Source: Monocercomonoides exilis (Eukaryota; Preaxostyla; Oxymonadida; Polymastigidae). From it: a stretch of 64,000 nucleotides of DNA. The position numbers were made by a program, and so were the translations under genes. The stretch is taken from positions 2,155,501 through 2,219,500 of the forward strand of contig LSRY02000004.1 of assembly GCA_001643675.2 (NCBI GenBank). The letters are read 5' to 3'. This document shows positions 41,901 through 50,300 of this stretch, piece by piece. The notes under the pieces were generated by a model. The model ran no database searches and was not told the origin of the DNA. It was given only the letters and a program-made list of their open reading frames with translations. The first letter of the stretch is position 1; every line of letters starts with the position of its first letter.

Positions 41901-42284
41901 AAAAAGGCAATTGCGGAAACAGCATTCAGCTTGAATATCTCTCAAAAGCACAACATGACGCTCACTCCCTCGCACAGAAATCGAATCCAAAAGCACAGTG
42001 GAATTCAGCATTGAGAACAAATAGTGTTTTTGATTGTGCTCGCGCTTTTCACAAAAATTCCATCCAGCTGAACCATGTTCAAGCGATATTGTACATGTTG
42101 GATTATTGCCATCTGCCTTTCCGTGCAATAATTCTTTTTCTTGCAACAAAATTGAATAATGCTTATTTGCGCTTTCAGCAACCACAGAAGCTCCTGCACC
42201 AGATTTTCCTGAAGTTCCTGAATATAAATTGCTTTGCGACTGTAGGAGAGCTGGCAAGAGCAAAAGATACACCAGCAACTTCAT
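29913..42284 (-). CDS. Giant single-pass receptor-like pseudokinase with tandem beta-helix-type modules
   Basis: One uninterrupted frame of 4,123 residues. It starts with a signal peptide (M-K-L-L-V-Y-L-L-L-L-P-A-L-L). The ectodomain contains eight copies of a landmark of the form V-S/D-x-x-G-x-D...C-G-x(5-6)-P-C, at about residues 555, 900, 1298, 1698, 2093, 2455, 2768 and 3148. They are spaced roughly 310-400 residues apart and separated by Ser/Asn/Gly-rich right-handed beta-helix (Pmp-like) sequence. A membrane span lies at about 3647-3671 with a basic stop-transfer W-R-K-Q-K-R-R. The cytoplasmic tail has a protein-kinase C-lobe: W-K-A-P-E-L-L near residue 3965 and S-I-G-M-M-L-W-E-C-L after it. 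There is no recognisable Gly loop, VAIK Lys, HRD or DFG, so it is probably a pseudokinase that signals by binding. Ligand and partners are unknown. Confidence 0.88.
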   Translation of the reverse strand: MKLLVYLLLLPALLQSQSNLYSGTSGKSGAGASVVAESANKHYSILLQEKELLHGKADGNNPTCTISLEHGSAGWNFCEKREHNQKHYLFSMLNSTVLLDSISVRGSERHVVLLRDIQAECCFRNCLFWRNWNSDNFCDSFGGLLRLENISFLCSTPNVACGFVLSNSLAHSSRIHLKRSAMHSFSVNSMNPFLSAGKMESVAVDECHFENITHKPEAMRGTGLVEEREFIGNGIGMIEAESSSFNEVAGADCGCIFDGYHTFHHYLSFNCSFVTSRVQANNTRQVNSSGNVVLRDSLFTVVSEVYDGAAVLITGNATLTIERTTFLSCKSSTYNTGDLGGGAISATGSGFINISNSSFKNNSCASSYGGAMYIYSKSAGDISITDSTFIENEGLHYGAFDIMNQISAIIISSCTFYRNKSNKYYGGSIGFWNNNCNSMSLSNCLFQECSSAMYAGALLVGTLNEHAFQMNISFLYFDQNTCENNIGTDIVIRTSNLTFYVADNFTTCFSTSLEKRIAYCTYPSDWACTAYEPKENWIQTADTSSIHVDPSKEDNIVCGNVGRECKTIGFAITRWLQPELQKVYVSRVNHLETSIAINGQTVETWIKGSGDRPTITSKNLDGWLVTITTGSFTVTDFSIVVDTGVSLESSLFLVSKAEGKLNLVQCEISADSTNRVLEHSQFSLLGGSVNLTLCEIRGFSLQECGLFQKESASLLLFEGGSVCDIARSRGNGTIIGKTLGDGEVLAISNITFRNCTSSAENGGVFGLCLGSGSQLRIGQTSEVGFEECSAPNSENKGKGGALYLLFDQGANDFILKSISFRGCRAWKGKNVFVDGSNLPSLVKASSFAFKPQTGVELADLDELSGYDAGDRSKVIPLVLYLRTFSSPAYVSGSESDADDTFCGYKDYPCRTVEGAAAFRFANSACELSLLPSFAFLKELTLASQSYVFGAASQGQATEVGSSSVKSREMLVSVSVPATFANITFLLSHSIGNRASFISLQSATLSLTSCSIGKTSETESIEYTAVMASGGVLTVASLSVAADQALSFSAPMLLLSGSVVCNLFGANLSSIATTGPQSFVETSSSGLANITNCSFGGFSLAKRGVIHSENCGSLYVGCSSFADVSLSNGNGSCIDFAAGEDVLHCVTVFNCSFQGCSVQNDGQSGGGIFASLKSSCELLINSTSFLSCTAPSEMLSGFGGGISLFVLQTDASFAIDAPSFSDELPNKAKCGNDIFVSSPDLASSVNRESFCFYDEQNPFSTASCVGVDEKWVNAMIPLVCYFRVLGDAVCVSAEGSDVPVCGYVDFGCRTLDFSFARLPGRKKAVTIPSEYAVGESCVLSDAKGYSISGLETKTRLKMEGNETQTTSVMEVRAAVFFSCFFIEMVSSLHSTKSAVFSVADSNGVLEIENCECQPESGVSSISYCLFAAKAGKLAVNGFVMSNVQFSAGAAVVVNESGACEIMSMMFENVTSSANGEIMKYSSTGAMNVNKSHFSSSMASASPMIFDENGAVLCVSNTTFSEIVRSEGQGGAVEGVVGDGCRMVLEGVVFLDCCTEDGCGGGLGLSVSGTGHLEIGKEELNSVFKSCAAKKGNGNGGNGGGISIRFSGEVFDYVICHTIFGAETEKNEAEERGENIFVEGDDLSRIVTQRRFAVECDVSKEKHNEFVGFDRNADKHVPLVSFLSNWTSPVFVNSEEGADYQSCGFSWYPCSSIVYAAENRFASGVAAVCLEPNFSIADKLVLCAMPMVIKGVSKPERVNIAADGRESGDGLVITQNEVAISWLEFCAPCEFLHVQRKSLILCAGSKLVVEGCSMVMQSGNPSYRFLLITSGSVKLAEFNLNSMEFNEAPAIELVGAQASGVFDKLHLESVNTTCESGGVIFVSSASAAQIENSTINSTSLLRQTAICVKGGASLTLKKSNFSEVNRTEGNGGVVVGEVDSEKRIEIKECNFAKVMCYHTGTKGGSMLISVAKRGTFLFEKNCVNESRVPGIDGLGGGLHLTFSDVDLTYSMKSDEFNNNDALLGKDVYLVCQLPRRMINPLLWSGSAKDGSEFEKTMWVLDPSDAEMNMSLLRFLFPSVDDIVFVDDGLGQVEAGCGSSVKPCKELSFGFTQLGTEKNILHITSSAKLEGEIKQNLSSLTIRGESVKSDMIVDGGGCICVSDGDLSTQLTIQNVRFAFATSAESLQDSLIVGKVGSIFLISCDVSKSANAQISNIKQSILCGKGSTITLTSVTFSELVFEADQAICVMQSGSLIISGCTFASICTSKKSLIGGMKGTCIAINNTHISECSSESGSVVHWENALEVEIANTSSFANCSSEKDNGGAVNLIFSKNYRLSIADVSFSNNSADEEAKNGGAIFVQLSQDLDEAIEFSSLHFLGNKAHHGKDMFVACADLNRTVLQSRFQFPLVNEEGELIVDLFGRDEVITNKEAVNLTLFLLQLQSSSIHVSAAGRDYLGCGSDEYPCNTFWRGYTNMDKTGSDQKLLTVDASTVVQDTYDVSSFSIIPGYGSARSSIVVKSDLELCTLDSIFLSAKSLSIQNMLLSIPPSFAPPVQNLLRLNPPSASEAQLAVKGCVFECSSGSCIDYILISSAKGQVELADCTLPSFSSGVVPLDLSSSVLIKGMNFTNIASASSGEGGVARVELTEEESLSINGTTAEGCSCAGNGRGGAFFVKCSESLLPAPFVFGSEIILAGNEAMIGKNVFIASSDLNRTVTKSTFVFLAEKSKMEHTLFCGSDAVHHDTDLLRFLCGYKNNTIFVSSNGFDIARCGSEDDPCESFWKGMAQIERSSPSKVITVDGSTFVRDAFIVSNYTIASYSASPDEVRKAVVEFQNKTINDGEPFLTNAVRLSLERMSLRVAEHFDGSASSIVHSKEGILLVRMCSFESKGLMEDLSKVRFVTVEGGELAVDDLTISSSNFAENIFAVNNMAQLCSFTSLSVSSLNLSDGSIFSLSSSIGQETKQNSNWRCDFRINGSTFSSIARVDDGSGVVFSGINKVDLKVDKTVFSDVKAECSMKGGVVLVSLLSESSFKMSDSTVTRCCCSSNGKGGGVYLAAATAGKLDFLFSRVSFIANTAFVGNDIFIECHNITAQINETQFGFDVEKVTDKAKAIFGIDKTDHTADTNLLDFITIYRADTIIVSSDPSRNGKDDRQCGTQYLPCLSIDYGLLHLSNNFVSQMFVDKASYLGGEAKMVEMGLASRTKAQCVIEVHSNILQHELALISTAGSVSLSYLRFVFGEEFVSFHSAFLCPETGVLELSCCAFTSESDGSAQAVPFCLISANGCKCTAYEVSVSFLAFASPMFRVASSGNMKITSSSFSESSFEGSLAECGEDSVVQIVSSSFTSINVSGRHPMLSFNAANEVDIDNCSFVSCLLSTQRGSIVSLSLCTNATIDKCLFDGWKGNNKSDEKRNTQQEEICRWNGSLVDFAGTRAAMKDTAVVNSSEGGMSICGGEVSVEKGEYYGNSKAIDGFPSARRNIICEGKGQLAMESLKGGDGLLPNTSLWILNEGCELSGMASERASELFIPALERVETEEKGGRTELTFRGNLLLPCNLSFQITSTIEEVSSIEVYLLEEDEFVCENEARSSITSGIISSAEERAEVAVCILFGNPEKKGRTESFVVKNKTEKKKDENGNNEIVKSETKEEKSFWPIIVIILVIILLIVLAISILVTIRWRKQKRRTEELEVIVEDTVKKDPKAFEMVTMEMSPEEQWRRDEREAEKKNEERIKKRVYEKSLGHSESSEHLLSESGSTEYILGRDSDNIPQWMLEKVDDEEEETRKRTPSPSISSTSTTSTTDSDSTFVRGEDLCPTTSSMSNLVDAMTCSSPHEKLILDFRDSFFMLMHGRNKTKEMPIGNLEERELTGAQVLFWVANLALHSFDEMSNPLSSLENLSPHIVLFSEHMDIAVALRSECSSSDDSDSSSISSLTIVSSSSSNVSVMSERFTDSPPPSSAFEDEADNRDECKRWKAPELLMNRNMCATKQSVAFSIGMMLWECLTLQIPFGEYEAVIAGDKIVKGERPRLDVVENTTYGNLIGVCLSPRWEGRPMLSELKKEFFVHFPAEAKILTVSDAIDLEEADGRNEHSGGEESIIIDDGDNGNDVGNGDEGEGEEEDRKTTKQLLLR

Positions 42285-43505
42285 GCTGCAGCAAAAATCA
42301 GTTTGGATGTGATCTTTTCCTTTTATTTCTTATGGAGCATGATCGCAATTGGTTTTATTTTTTTGGTGTTTTGTTTCATCCAAGCATGTGATTGCATCAA
42401 CGCATGTTTGCCATTGTTTGTGATTTTTCATAAAGCATTTTGAATGAAACATGCATTTTTTTCACAGCGATGAGTGAGTGGTTCATCTGTTTTTGATGAT
42501 TTTTGTGAGTCAGAAGAGCTGAAACCATGCAATGTTTTTATCAAGAATTTTTGCAGACTATCATTTATTGTATATAAGTGGATGCGCTTTTTCTTTCGCA
42601 GATGTGCATGGTTGAGACGGAGAAAGTGAAGATATAAAACAGCAGCAACAATTGCTTCTCAATTGCTGTTCAGGTCATACTGAGTGCATGTGAAAGTTTT
42701 AGAATTGATGCAGTCCGATTTTCACGAACCAAAGAGTCACAGGCTGCTATTCTTGGGCCTGGTGGAAAGGTTATGGAAGAAGAGACATTGTTGATTATGT
42801 GGACGAACATGAACAACAATGGAGTGTGAATGGTGCAGAAAGTTGATTTGCATAAAAATTAGCTCGTTGCGAATTGCAGACAAAGGTGTGATTTTGATGG
42901 CATTGGTGATTCATGTCAATTTATTTATTTGTTTGTTTTATTGATTCAGATGAAATCTGTTTGTCTTTGCCAATAGTTTGGAATTGTCAGTGCTGGCAAA
43001 TTTATGTGCGATGCAATCCAACCGAGAAAGTAGATATATTTGCTTTTCGATGCTCTGGTCATTGGATGATGCTATCCGTGTTAAGTCGCCATGAATTGTT
43101 TTTTCTCCAACTCCTTGTGCTTTTTGAACAAACGGGAAAAGAAAAGGTTCGATTTTTGTTTTTGTTTTTGATTTTTTTGCAAGTTTCAAGAATAATTTGA
43201 AAAATTGAAAATAATGAAAATGAAGAAAACAAAAGATAATCAACAGATTTTCCTAAAAGCCCGCCTCCTTTTCAGAAGCCACACAAACACAAAACAAAAC
43301 GGAAACATTCACCAACAGAAACTGCACCAAACCCACAATCAAAAGTGAAAAAAAGACAATTACAGAACAAGATTACAGAATAAAAAAGACAGAGAATAAT
43401 TATTTGAAATAAACATTCGAATCCGGATAAAGACGCCTCTGCAACAAGCTTTGCTTCTTTAATTATAATTTTTTTTTCCAAAAAAAGCAAACGAAGCAAG
43501 CATCC
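42285..43505. other. Spacer upstream of the receptor gene, no supported gene
   Basis: This 1.2-kb interval lies between the start of the receptor gene and the stop of the next minus-strand gene, so the receptor promoter should be here. The part at about 42560-42860 is less AT-rich than ordinary spacer and has short open frames on the plus strand, but no start, splice pattern or family supports a gene. I find no tRNA or snRNA fold in it. Confidence 0.4.
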
Positions 43506-45013
43506 TCAAAGCAATGCCAGCATCGAAGCTCGCAATTCAGAATTCCATCCGATTGCTAAGTTGCACATCCCAGCAGCCAACACCAGCACATCGTCAAACC
43601 CTTCTTCTTCCAAACACTTTTTGAGCAATGCCGCACGCTCCTTCCGCTGCCCCTTCGAGCTCTCGGCCATTTCATTCAGATAATGTGCCATTTCCCCAGC
43701 TCTGGATTTGAGATGTTCTGCGTTGTGCCGAAGCAGCTTTGCAATGTTGTTTGCAACGAGTCTGATCCCTTCTTTCCCAAAAGACGCAAGAAGACCGAAT
43801 CGCCTTCTGTTCAGCAAAGACAACACAAAGCTCTCGAGCCCCTCTTCTGCTTCTTCGAAATCGCCCCAGCAATCCAGTTCTTTCACACAAACCAGCTTTC
43901 GCTTCAACGCTTCGCTCAGAAGGCAGGCAAAGCGGTCTGATTGCGCCACTCTGCCATCTCTGAAGTCCACCCCGTTTTCAATAACATGCACAAACACCCA
44001 TTTCACCCCAAACAGACTCAGCTCCTTTGCCAGCGCATTTCCGCTTCCTTCCTCTTCTGCCTCGCTCACATCCTCCATCGAGCGCACAAGCGCCTCCAAG
44101 CACAGCCAACCCTGGCTCAGCTTCATTTCCTCTGCAATCACATAGTCTTCCTTCGAAACCCCCAAAAAGAAGGGAATGACACTCAAATAAAGCATACAAG
44201 CAAGCGCCATCCCCGGCAGCCGTATCTTCTTTCTTTTGTGCCTTTCCAGCACCAGCTCGAATGTCTCTTTCAGAATGTACTTCAGGCAGCCAAAATCTGT
44301 TCAAGCAGCATCACAACCCAAACAAAAGAATTGGGAAAGAAACGAATGAGTGGAAGGCGAACGAAAGCAAATGCACAAACAAAACATCCTCATGACTTCA
44401 CTCCCAATCCCAATCCAAATCCCAAAAGACTCACCCCTTTGCCAAAAAGAAAATCACAGATTGCATCTCATGCTTCACAGCAAAGTCCTCTCAAAACGAA
44501 GAGCAAAAAACAAGGAGGGGAAGCAAACAGCAAGGAAAACAGAAAGGGTTGCTGCAAACTGGTTGATGATGTGAGGAACAGAAGCCCAAGAGACGCCAGG
44601 CTCACACGAAGTTTCCAGCGCAGCACGCTTGTGGGCAGCCCAAGCACGCCACACAGCAGCCTCCCAAACATCAGCGTGCTCTTTTCGCTGAAGAGCCAGT
44701 CTGCGTCGGCGCAGCACACTCCCACCGTCACAAGCTCGACAAGCTCAGGATCCATCAGCGTGTGAGGTATTTTTGCTGCATCCATCAGCTCTCTCTGGAA
44801 CAGCCGGTCAGAAACACAATTGCGCATCTTTTGCACAGAGCTGTACGACAGCCCCTTGCGGATGGAGAACAGCGCAAACACACGCAAAATCTCCCTCCCG
44901 GCCTTGTCGCATGAGCGGTTTATCCCGAACTCTTTTTTCAGCTGCTCCAATTGCTCGCAAAACGAATCTCCCAGCAGGCACTCACGCGACGCGCTCTGCA
45001 CAGCTTCAAGCAT
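43506..45013 (-). CDS. Helical protein of unknown function, two exons
   Basis: Proposed exons are 45013-44608 and 44296-43506, joined by a 311-nt intron whose donor (GTGTGA) matches two donors in the nearby EVG1 gene and whose acceptor is a clear AACAG. The join gives 398 residues. Most of the protein looks alpha-helical and Leu-rich. The C-terminal half ends with G-F-D-D-V-L-V-L-A-A-G and W-N-S-E-L-R-A-S-M, which recalls ARM/HEAT-like packing, but I cannot assign a family. A hydrophobic patch (L-Y-L-S-V-I-P-F-F-L-G-V) could be buried or membrane-inserted. Coding DNA is markedly more GC-rich than the flanks. The donor is the weakest point; an upstream first exon near 45080-45140 is possible because a TTTCAG lies just before the chosen start. 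Confidence 0.5.
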
Positions 45014-46084
45014 ATCTTGTGTCTCTGAAAGAATCGTTCGTTTTCCAAAACCAATGCTTCAAAGCTTCATTAAATTTTTATTGATAAAAAATATTCACGC
45101 TTGAGCATCTCCTCCTAAGATTTGATGTGGTCGGTCTTTTCTTTGGGCAGTTCATTTTAAGCGTTAACTGTTGCGAATTTGGACTCACACTATTTTGTTT
45201 AACGCTTTTTATATCCATGAAATTTAATTATGGCACTTCTGTATTTCAAAATAAAGTTTTTTCAGTCATTTCTTTTTATTGAGATTTTGAAAAATTAAAA
45301 AAAATGAAAATTGGACTTACAATTTGATATGACTTTCAGAGAACACGTTTTTTTAGATTTTCTTTTATAAAATGATTCAGAATGACAAAAAAATAAAAAA
45401 ATAAATAATAAATAATAAATAATAAATAATAAATAATAAAAAAATAAAAAATTAAATAAAATAAAATAAAATAAAATAAAATAAAAAATAAAAAACTAAA
45501 ATTAAATAAATAAATAAATAAATAAAGGAGAGAGAGTGTGTGAGCGAGAGTGAGGGAGAGAGAGAGAGAGAATATGCAAAATGTTTCGTCAAGTTGTTTT
45601 CCACGTATGATTTCAATGAATTAGACAGACTTCAGCGAGTTGACTTCATTCACTGAAGTCTCAAAATTCCAAAATTGATTCTCATTTCTCAAAAATATTA
45701 ATAAGACTTTATTTGAATAAAACATTCTATTTTTTGAATTTAAGAAATAATTGTTAATGATTGTTCTTAATTTTTTGTTTATCTTTGAAGAGGAAATTTC
45801 TTTTAAATTTTCTCCAATTTACAGATTTTTTTTTGTCAAGTCCTTCAGAAACGTATAATTCTCAGTCAAAAATTAGTAAATCGCATATGTTTAAATTGCT
45901 CATTTGAAGTTTTTTCTTTTCCTTTTTTCTTTTTTGAAAAAATCTTTTCATTCAAAAATTGTTTTCCGGAAATAATTTTTTAAAATTCTATTTTTAAGCA
46001 GTTCAAATTGAAGACCTAGATTAAATATAACAATGATAAAATTATCAATGCCAAAAATGAGTTTTGAAGAAAAAAGATACATTA
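45014..46084. other. AT-rich spacer with simple repeats
   Basis: The interval lies between two minus-strand genes. It is very AT-rich and contains the compound simple repeat listed separately. Apart from a possible upstream exon of the neighbouring gene near 45080-45140, I see no coding, RNA or mobile element signal. Confidence 0.5.
45389..45572. repeat. Compound microsatellite (AATAAT/AAAAT/AAAT then GA)
   Basis: A run of AATAAT, AAAAT and AAAT units passes abruptly into a purine GAGAG tract with GTGTGTGAGCGAGAG spacers at about 45528-45572. It lies in intergenic DNA and has no coding potential. Confidence 0.9.
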
Positions 46085-46991
46085 CTATTTTTTCTTTTTT
46101 TTCTTTCCTGTAATTCTCTCAACATCGGATTTGTGAATAGATTCTAATTCAATCATTAACTTTAAATATAACCATTGAAATATTAAAAACAAAATTGAAT
46201 AGAAAAAAAAAACCTCAGATATCTGGGAATCAATTATAGGCTCCATTTCTTTTCCCTTTCCAAGTTTTCTCATATCTTCCAAAAACTCACGACGCTCTTT
46301 TATTTCATTCAACACTGAATCGTTACCGTTTGAAAATTATTTTGTGAATCATTAAATTATAATTCAAAGAAACTACAAAATCGCATGACATTCACACCTT
46401 CCTCAAATCTCGATTCATATTGAGGAGCTTCTTCTTTTGGATTATCTTTTTTAACAAATGATGTGTGCCCTATAAGAGGAACTTGGCCAGATTTTTTTTC
46501 CATTGCAGTTGCTAATCTTCGACTTTCTTCGTCTCTGTCAGGTCCTTATAAAAATGTGTTTCAAACAAATATTTTAAAAGAATAAATGCACGGACGCACC
46601 AATCCCAGACAAAGGTTGTTCAGGCTTGTAATTATCGGTCGCTTTCAATATTGCCTCCCTGCTTCGTTTTGGCTGAAAGTGAGGAAGAGGAGTATAATGA
46701 ACTTCTCTAGGAGGAGGAGGAATATATCGTGTTGTGGGAGGAACATCAGTTGGTAGTGAACCACTCTCTTTATTTACATTCGCAACATTCAATTAATATT
46801 ATTATCAATAATTTAAAAGAAACCTCTCATTTCTTTCATTAATGTTTTCTTTTGAAATTCTGTCAGTCCAGATTTTCGAATAAGAGAATCAACAAGTGTT
46901 TTGGTCTTTCAAATGTTTTATGCAACCAATAACATGAAAATTCACATATATCTTTTAAATATCACACATCTGATGATAAAGGACGAGACAT
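46085..46991 (-). CDS. EVG1: UPF0193 (EVG1/C22orf23) family protein, six exons
   Basis: Six minus-strand exons: 46991-46968, 46905-46824, 46767-46600, 46544-46398, 46314-46214 and 46159-46085. The five introns are 62, 56, 55, 83 and 54 nt, all GT-AG, with donors GTGTGA, GTTTCT, GTGCGT, GTGTGA and GTTTTT. The product is 198 residues; human EVG1 is about 217. The family signature is clear near the C terminus: N-E-I-K-E-R-R-E-F-L-E-D-M-R-K-L-G-K-G-K, followed by I-x-S-Q-I-S-E and a final I-H-K-S-D-V-E-R-I segment. The N-terminal helix S-G-L-T-E-F-Q-K-K-T-L-M and a Pro-rich middle also fit. Family members occur mainly in ciliated organisms and are usually viewed as axonemal; the biochemical role is unknown. 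It is divergently oriented to the importin gene. Confidence 0.88.
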
Positions 46992-47301
46992 TTCAATTTA
47001 CAATATCAAAAGAACTATTTGATAATAATTTCAATTCTATTATTTTGCTTTTAAAAAAAACCAAAGCTTTCCACTAAAAATCAAAATAGTTCTTCAAATA
47101 TATTTTGATATGGGTCAAGCTTTTTCAAATATTTGAGCTTCTCAAAAGAAAATTTCCTTTTTTTTCCAACAAATATTTTGTGCATCAAATCTACGATAAC
47201 ATTCGACTTTGTTAACCGTAATAGTATTATTTAAATTCATTTAAATTATCTTTTAAACTTTTGAAAGCTTCAAAGCTGATTTGTTTTCAAATTTTAAAAA
47301 G
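46992..47301. promoter_or_regulatory. Divergent promoter region between EVG1 and importin
   Basis: These 310 bp separate two divergently transcribed genes, so both promoters should lie here. The sequence is AT-rich with T runs. I cannot identify a specific initiator or TATA element by eye. Confidence 0.5.
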
Positions 47302-50300
47302 ATGTCACAAATAACTTTAGAAGCTTTTCAGCAGCATCTTAAGAATATTTATTCAAGTGAAGAAAAAGATAGAGTTGGATCTTTACAATTTCTTTTGAAG
47401 CTTTGTGAGCAATCACCTGATATATATATGCAAATGCTAACCCAAGTTTTAAAATCAACTTTAGATCCGTCTGTATGCGAAGTCTTTGTTTTTTATCGTA
47501 TTTGTAAACATTTTGCATTAAAAATGAAGCTTTTATCTTTTGCTGCTGTGCATTTAGGAAGAAAAATTTCAGTTGATGATCCTAATAATTCAATATTGAG
47601 GAAAGTGAATGGAGATACTTTGATTTTCATTGAGAAAGAATTAACTTCAATATTTTTAAATCCTCCAGCTGATAATTCTTTTTTTGTGCAGATTGTCGAT
47701 GCCTTTGGAGATTTTCTCGCAATGATGTGTGATGGTACGTATTATAAAACGCAGTAATTTCATTATCTATTTGATTTAATAATCTATTTATTCAACTTTA
47801 TTCATGTTTGTAAATGTTTTTTCAAAAGATCAATCCAGAAGATATGGCATAATGCAATCAATTGGTAGTTGGGCCGAAAATCAAAATGAAAAAATTCGTG
47901 AAGGTGCCATTCTTCTCTTGGCAAATGTTGCAGAAAAACAACATGATTATTTCTCAACACTTGTTGGCCCTCTTTCTCAAATTTTGATGAAAGCGTTGAA
48001 TGATCAAAGTAGCATAAAAGTTAAGCATGCAGCAATTATTTCAACTGCTTCTATTCTTTCGGCAATGGAAAAAACAGAAGAAGTTGTTTCTCAATTTCAA
48101 AATTTAGCTCCTTCAATGATACAGGCGTGCAATTCTTTATTGAACAAATTTATATTTTATTTTAATTAATTTTTTTTGCGTGTGTGTTTTTCTTTTCTTT
48201 TCATTTTTTCATTTCTTTTTTTTTTTTTTTTTTCATATGCTCGTTTGCATACACGTGCCATTAAACTACAATTCATTTTGATTATTTCACATATTTCAGA
48301 TTTTGATGGTAACACTTTCGAGTGGAGATTATGAAAGATCAATTGAGATCATAAAGCACATGATAGACATTATTGATAGGAGGCCTTCATTTTTTGCAAA
48401 GAATATAGCAGACTATGTAACAGGAATGGAGCATATTGCAACTGTGTGTGAGACTGCAATTCACGCATCGGACTGCGCAGAGGCTCTTCAAAAGTCAGCA
48501 GGAAAAATACAGCTTGGGTATGCTCAATAGAGAAAAACTTCCATTTAATAATATCTTTCCTCTGAATATGAAAGAGCGTCGAGAGAAGTCAGATAAATAC
48601 TTTCCATTTTTTGAATTGATCTGTTTATTTCACAATTTTTCAATGTCCTGCATGTTTTTATCTTATGAGTAACTTTTTCTTTTCTTTCATTTATTTGGAC
48701 ACACGATGCTTTTCCCCCTCTTTCTATTAGAACGTTTGAGTCGATTGACTGGATATTTCCTCCACTCCCTTCAGGTGCTTCTCCGCCTACACTCCTTCCA
48801 GCTTCGTCTCGTGATTACATGCTCCAATTGCGAAATATCGCACTTGAGTTTGTGATTGTGCTCTGCAGCTCTCTGAAAAAGCAGTTTAAAAAGTGGGAAG
48901 AGTTCGGATCTTCTTTCACTCAAATATGCTTGACAATGATGTATCACTTTAAGGAAGATCCAAAATGGGCAGTTAATGATGATGTATGCTGAGAATACTG
49001 TCATGCCTTTTGCTATTACTTTTTTTTATAAGTCACTTAATGAAATAACATGAATAATTTATGTTTTAACGTTCAATTGAAATACTTTTCTTTCTCTTCT
49101 CTTCTTTTTCTTTTAAAAAAGACTTTTTTTTATTTAATTTTATTTTATTTTATTTTTTATTTTTTATTTTTTATTTTTATTTTTTTTGGATTTTCAAATC
49201 TACTTTTGTTTTTGTATTTGGTGCTAACTTTGAAATTGCTTGATTATTTATGTGCTTTTGCTGCTTCTGAAATAGTATGACGATCCAGATGAAACAATTG
49301 AAAGAGTGGTTGCATTTCTTGATTCAGTCTCCAAATCGCTTGGTTCGTATTTATCGATTAATAATAGCAATGCATTCATTATTTTGCTCATTCATATCAA
49401 AAATGTTAATTTCGTTTTTCTTATTTTTTTGATTATCTTCAATTTCCAGGTGGAAAATATGTTATGAAGACGATGATGCCAAAGATCCAAGAAGCAGCAG
49501 CATCTCCTTGCTCCCGAATGCGTGTGATTGGCTTGCTAGCCCTCACGGCTGTTGTCGAAGGAGCTAGCAATGTATTCCGAACCGTGCACTACGAAAGTCT
49601 ATTGGAGATGGTGATGAAAAGCTTACAAACAGACATGCCTGCTCTTCCAGCGGAATCGTCAACAGACATTGGATTAGCAGGGAATCCACATTCTCTTGAC
49701 CATCTTGTGCTTCCACGCGATGTCTCAACAACAACCACGTCTTCCTCTCCGCGTGTGCTGTCATCGGCCATCCATCTTCTTGCCGCACTGATTCGTGACA
49801 TTGGGCGAGATTTCACCATGAAAAAGAACTTCCTTCATCGATCAGTCGAATTTCTTTCTTCAATTCTCACTTCTCCACAACTGGCTGCTGCTAAGACTAT
49901 TCGTGCATTGGCTTTAAGATGCTTCATCGACATTGCAGAGAATTCTGAGACAGTTAAATTGGCACCAGAACTGGGAAAGATCCTTGAGACGCTTACGAGA
50001 GAAATCAGATCTCCAGAAAGTGACGAGCGTGTGATTGCCATTCAGGCGATGGTCGCGACAATTGACTCTGCCGAGACTGCAATCATCCCGTTCTTTCAAG
50101 TTTTGGGGCAGCCCCTCTTCCAAGTGGTGGATGTGGAGAAGGTGGACACCAACGAAGACCGAAAATTCCAGGCACATGCTATCGAGGCTCTGGCATCGCT
50201 GCTGAACACAATGGGGAAAGAGCGCGCTGGCTCCCACATCATTGCCTTCACTGAGGTTATCTTCAAGATCTTCCGTATTGCTGTTCAGAGCTCTGCGGTA

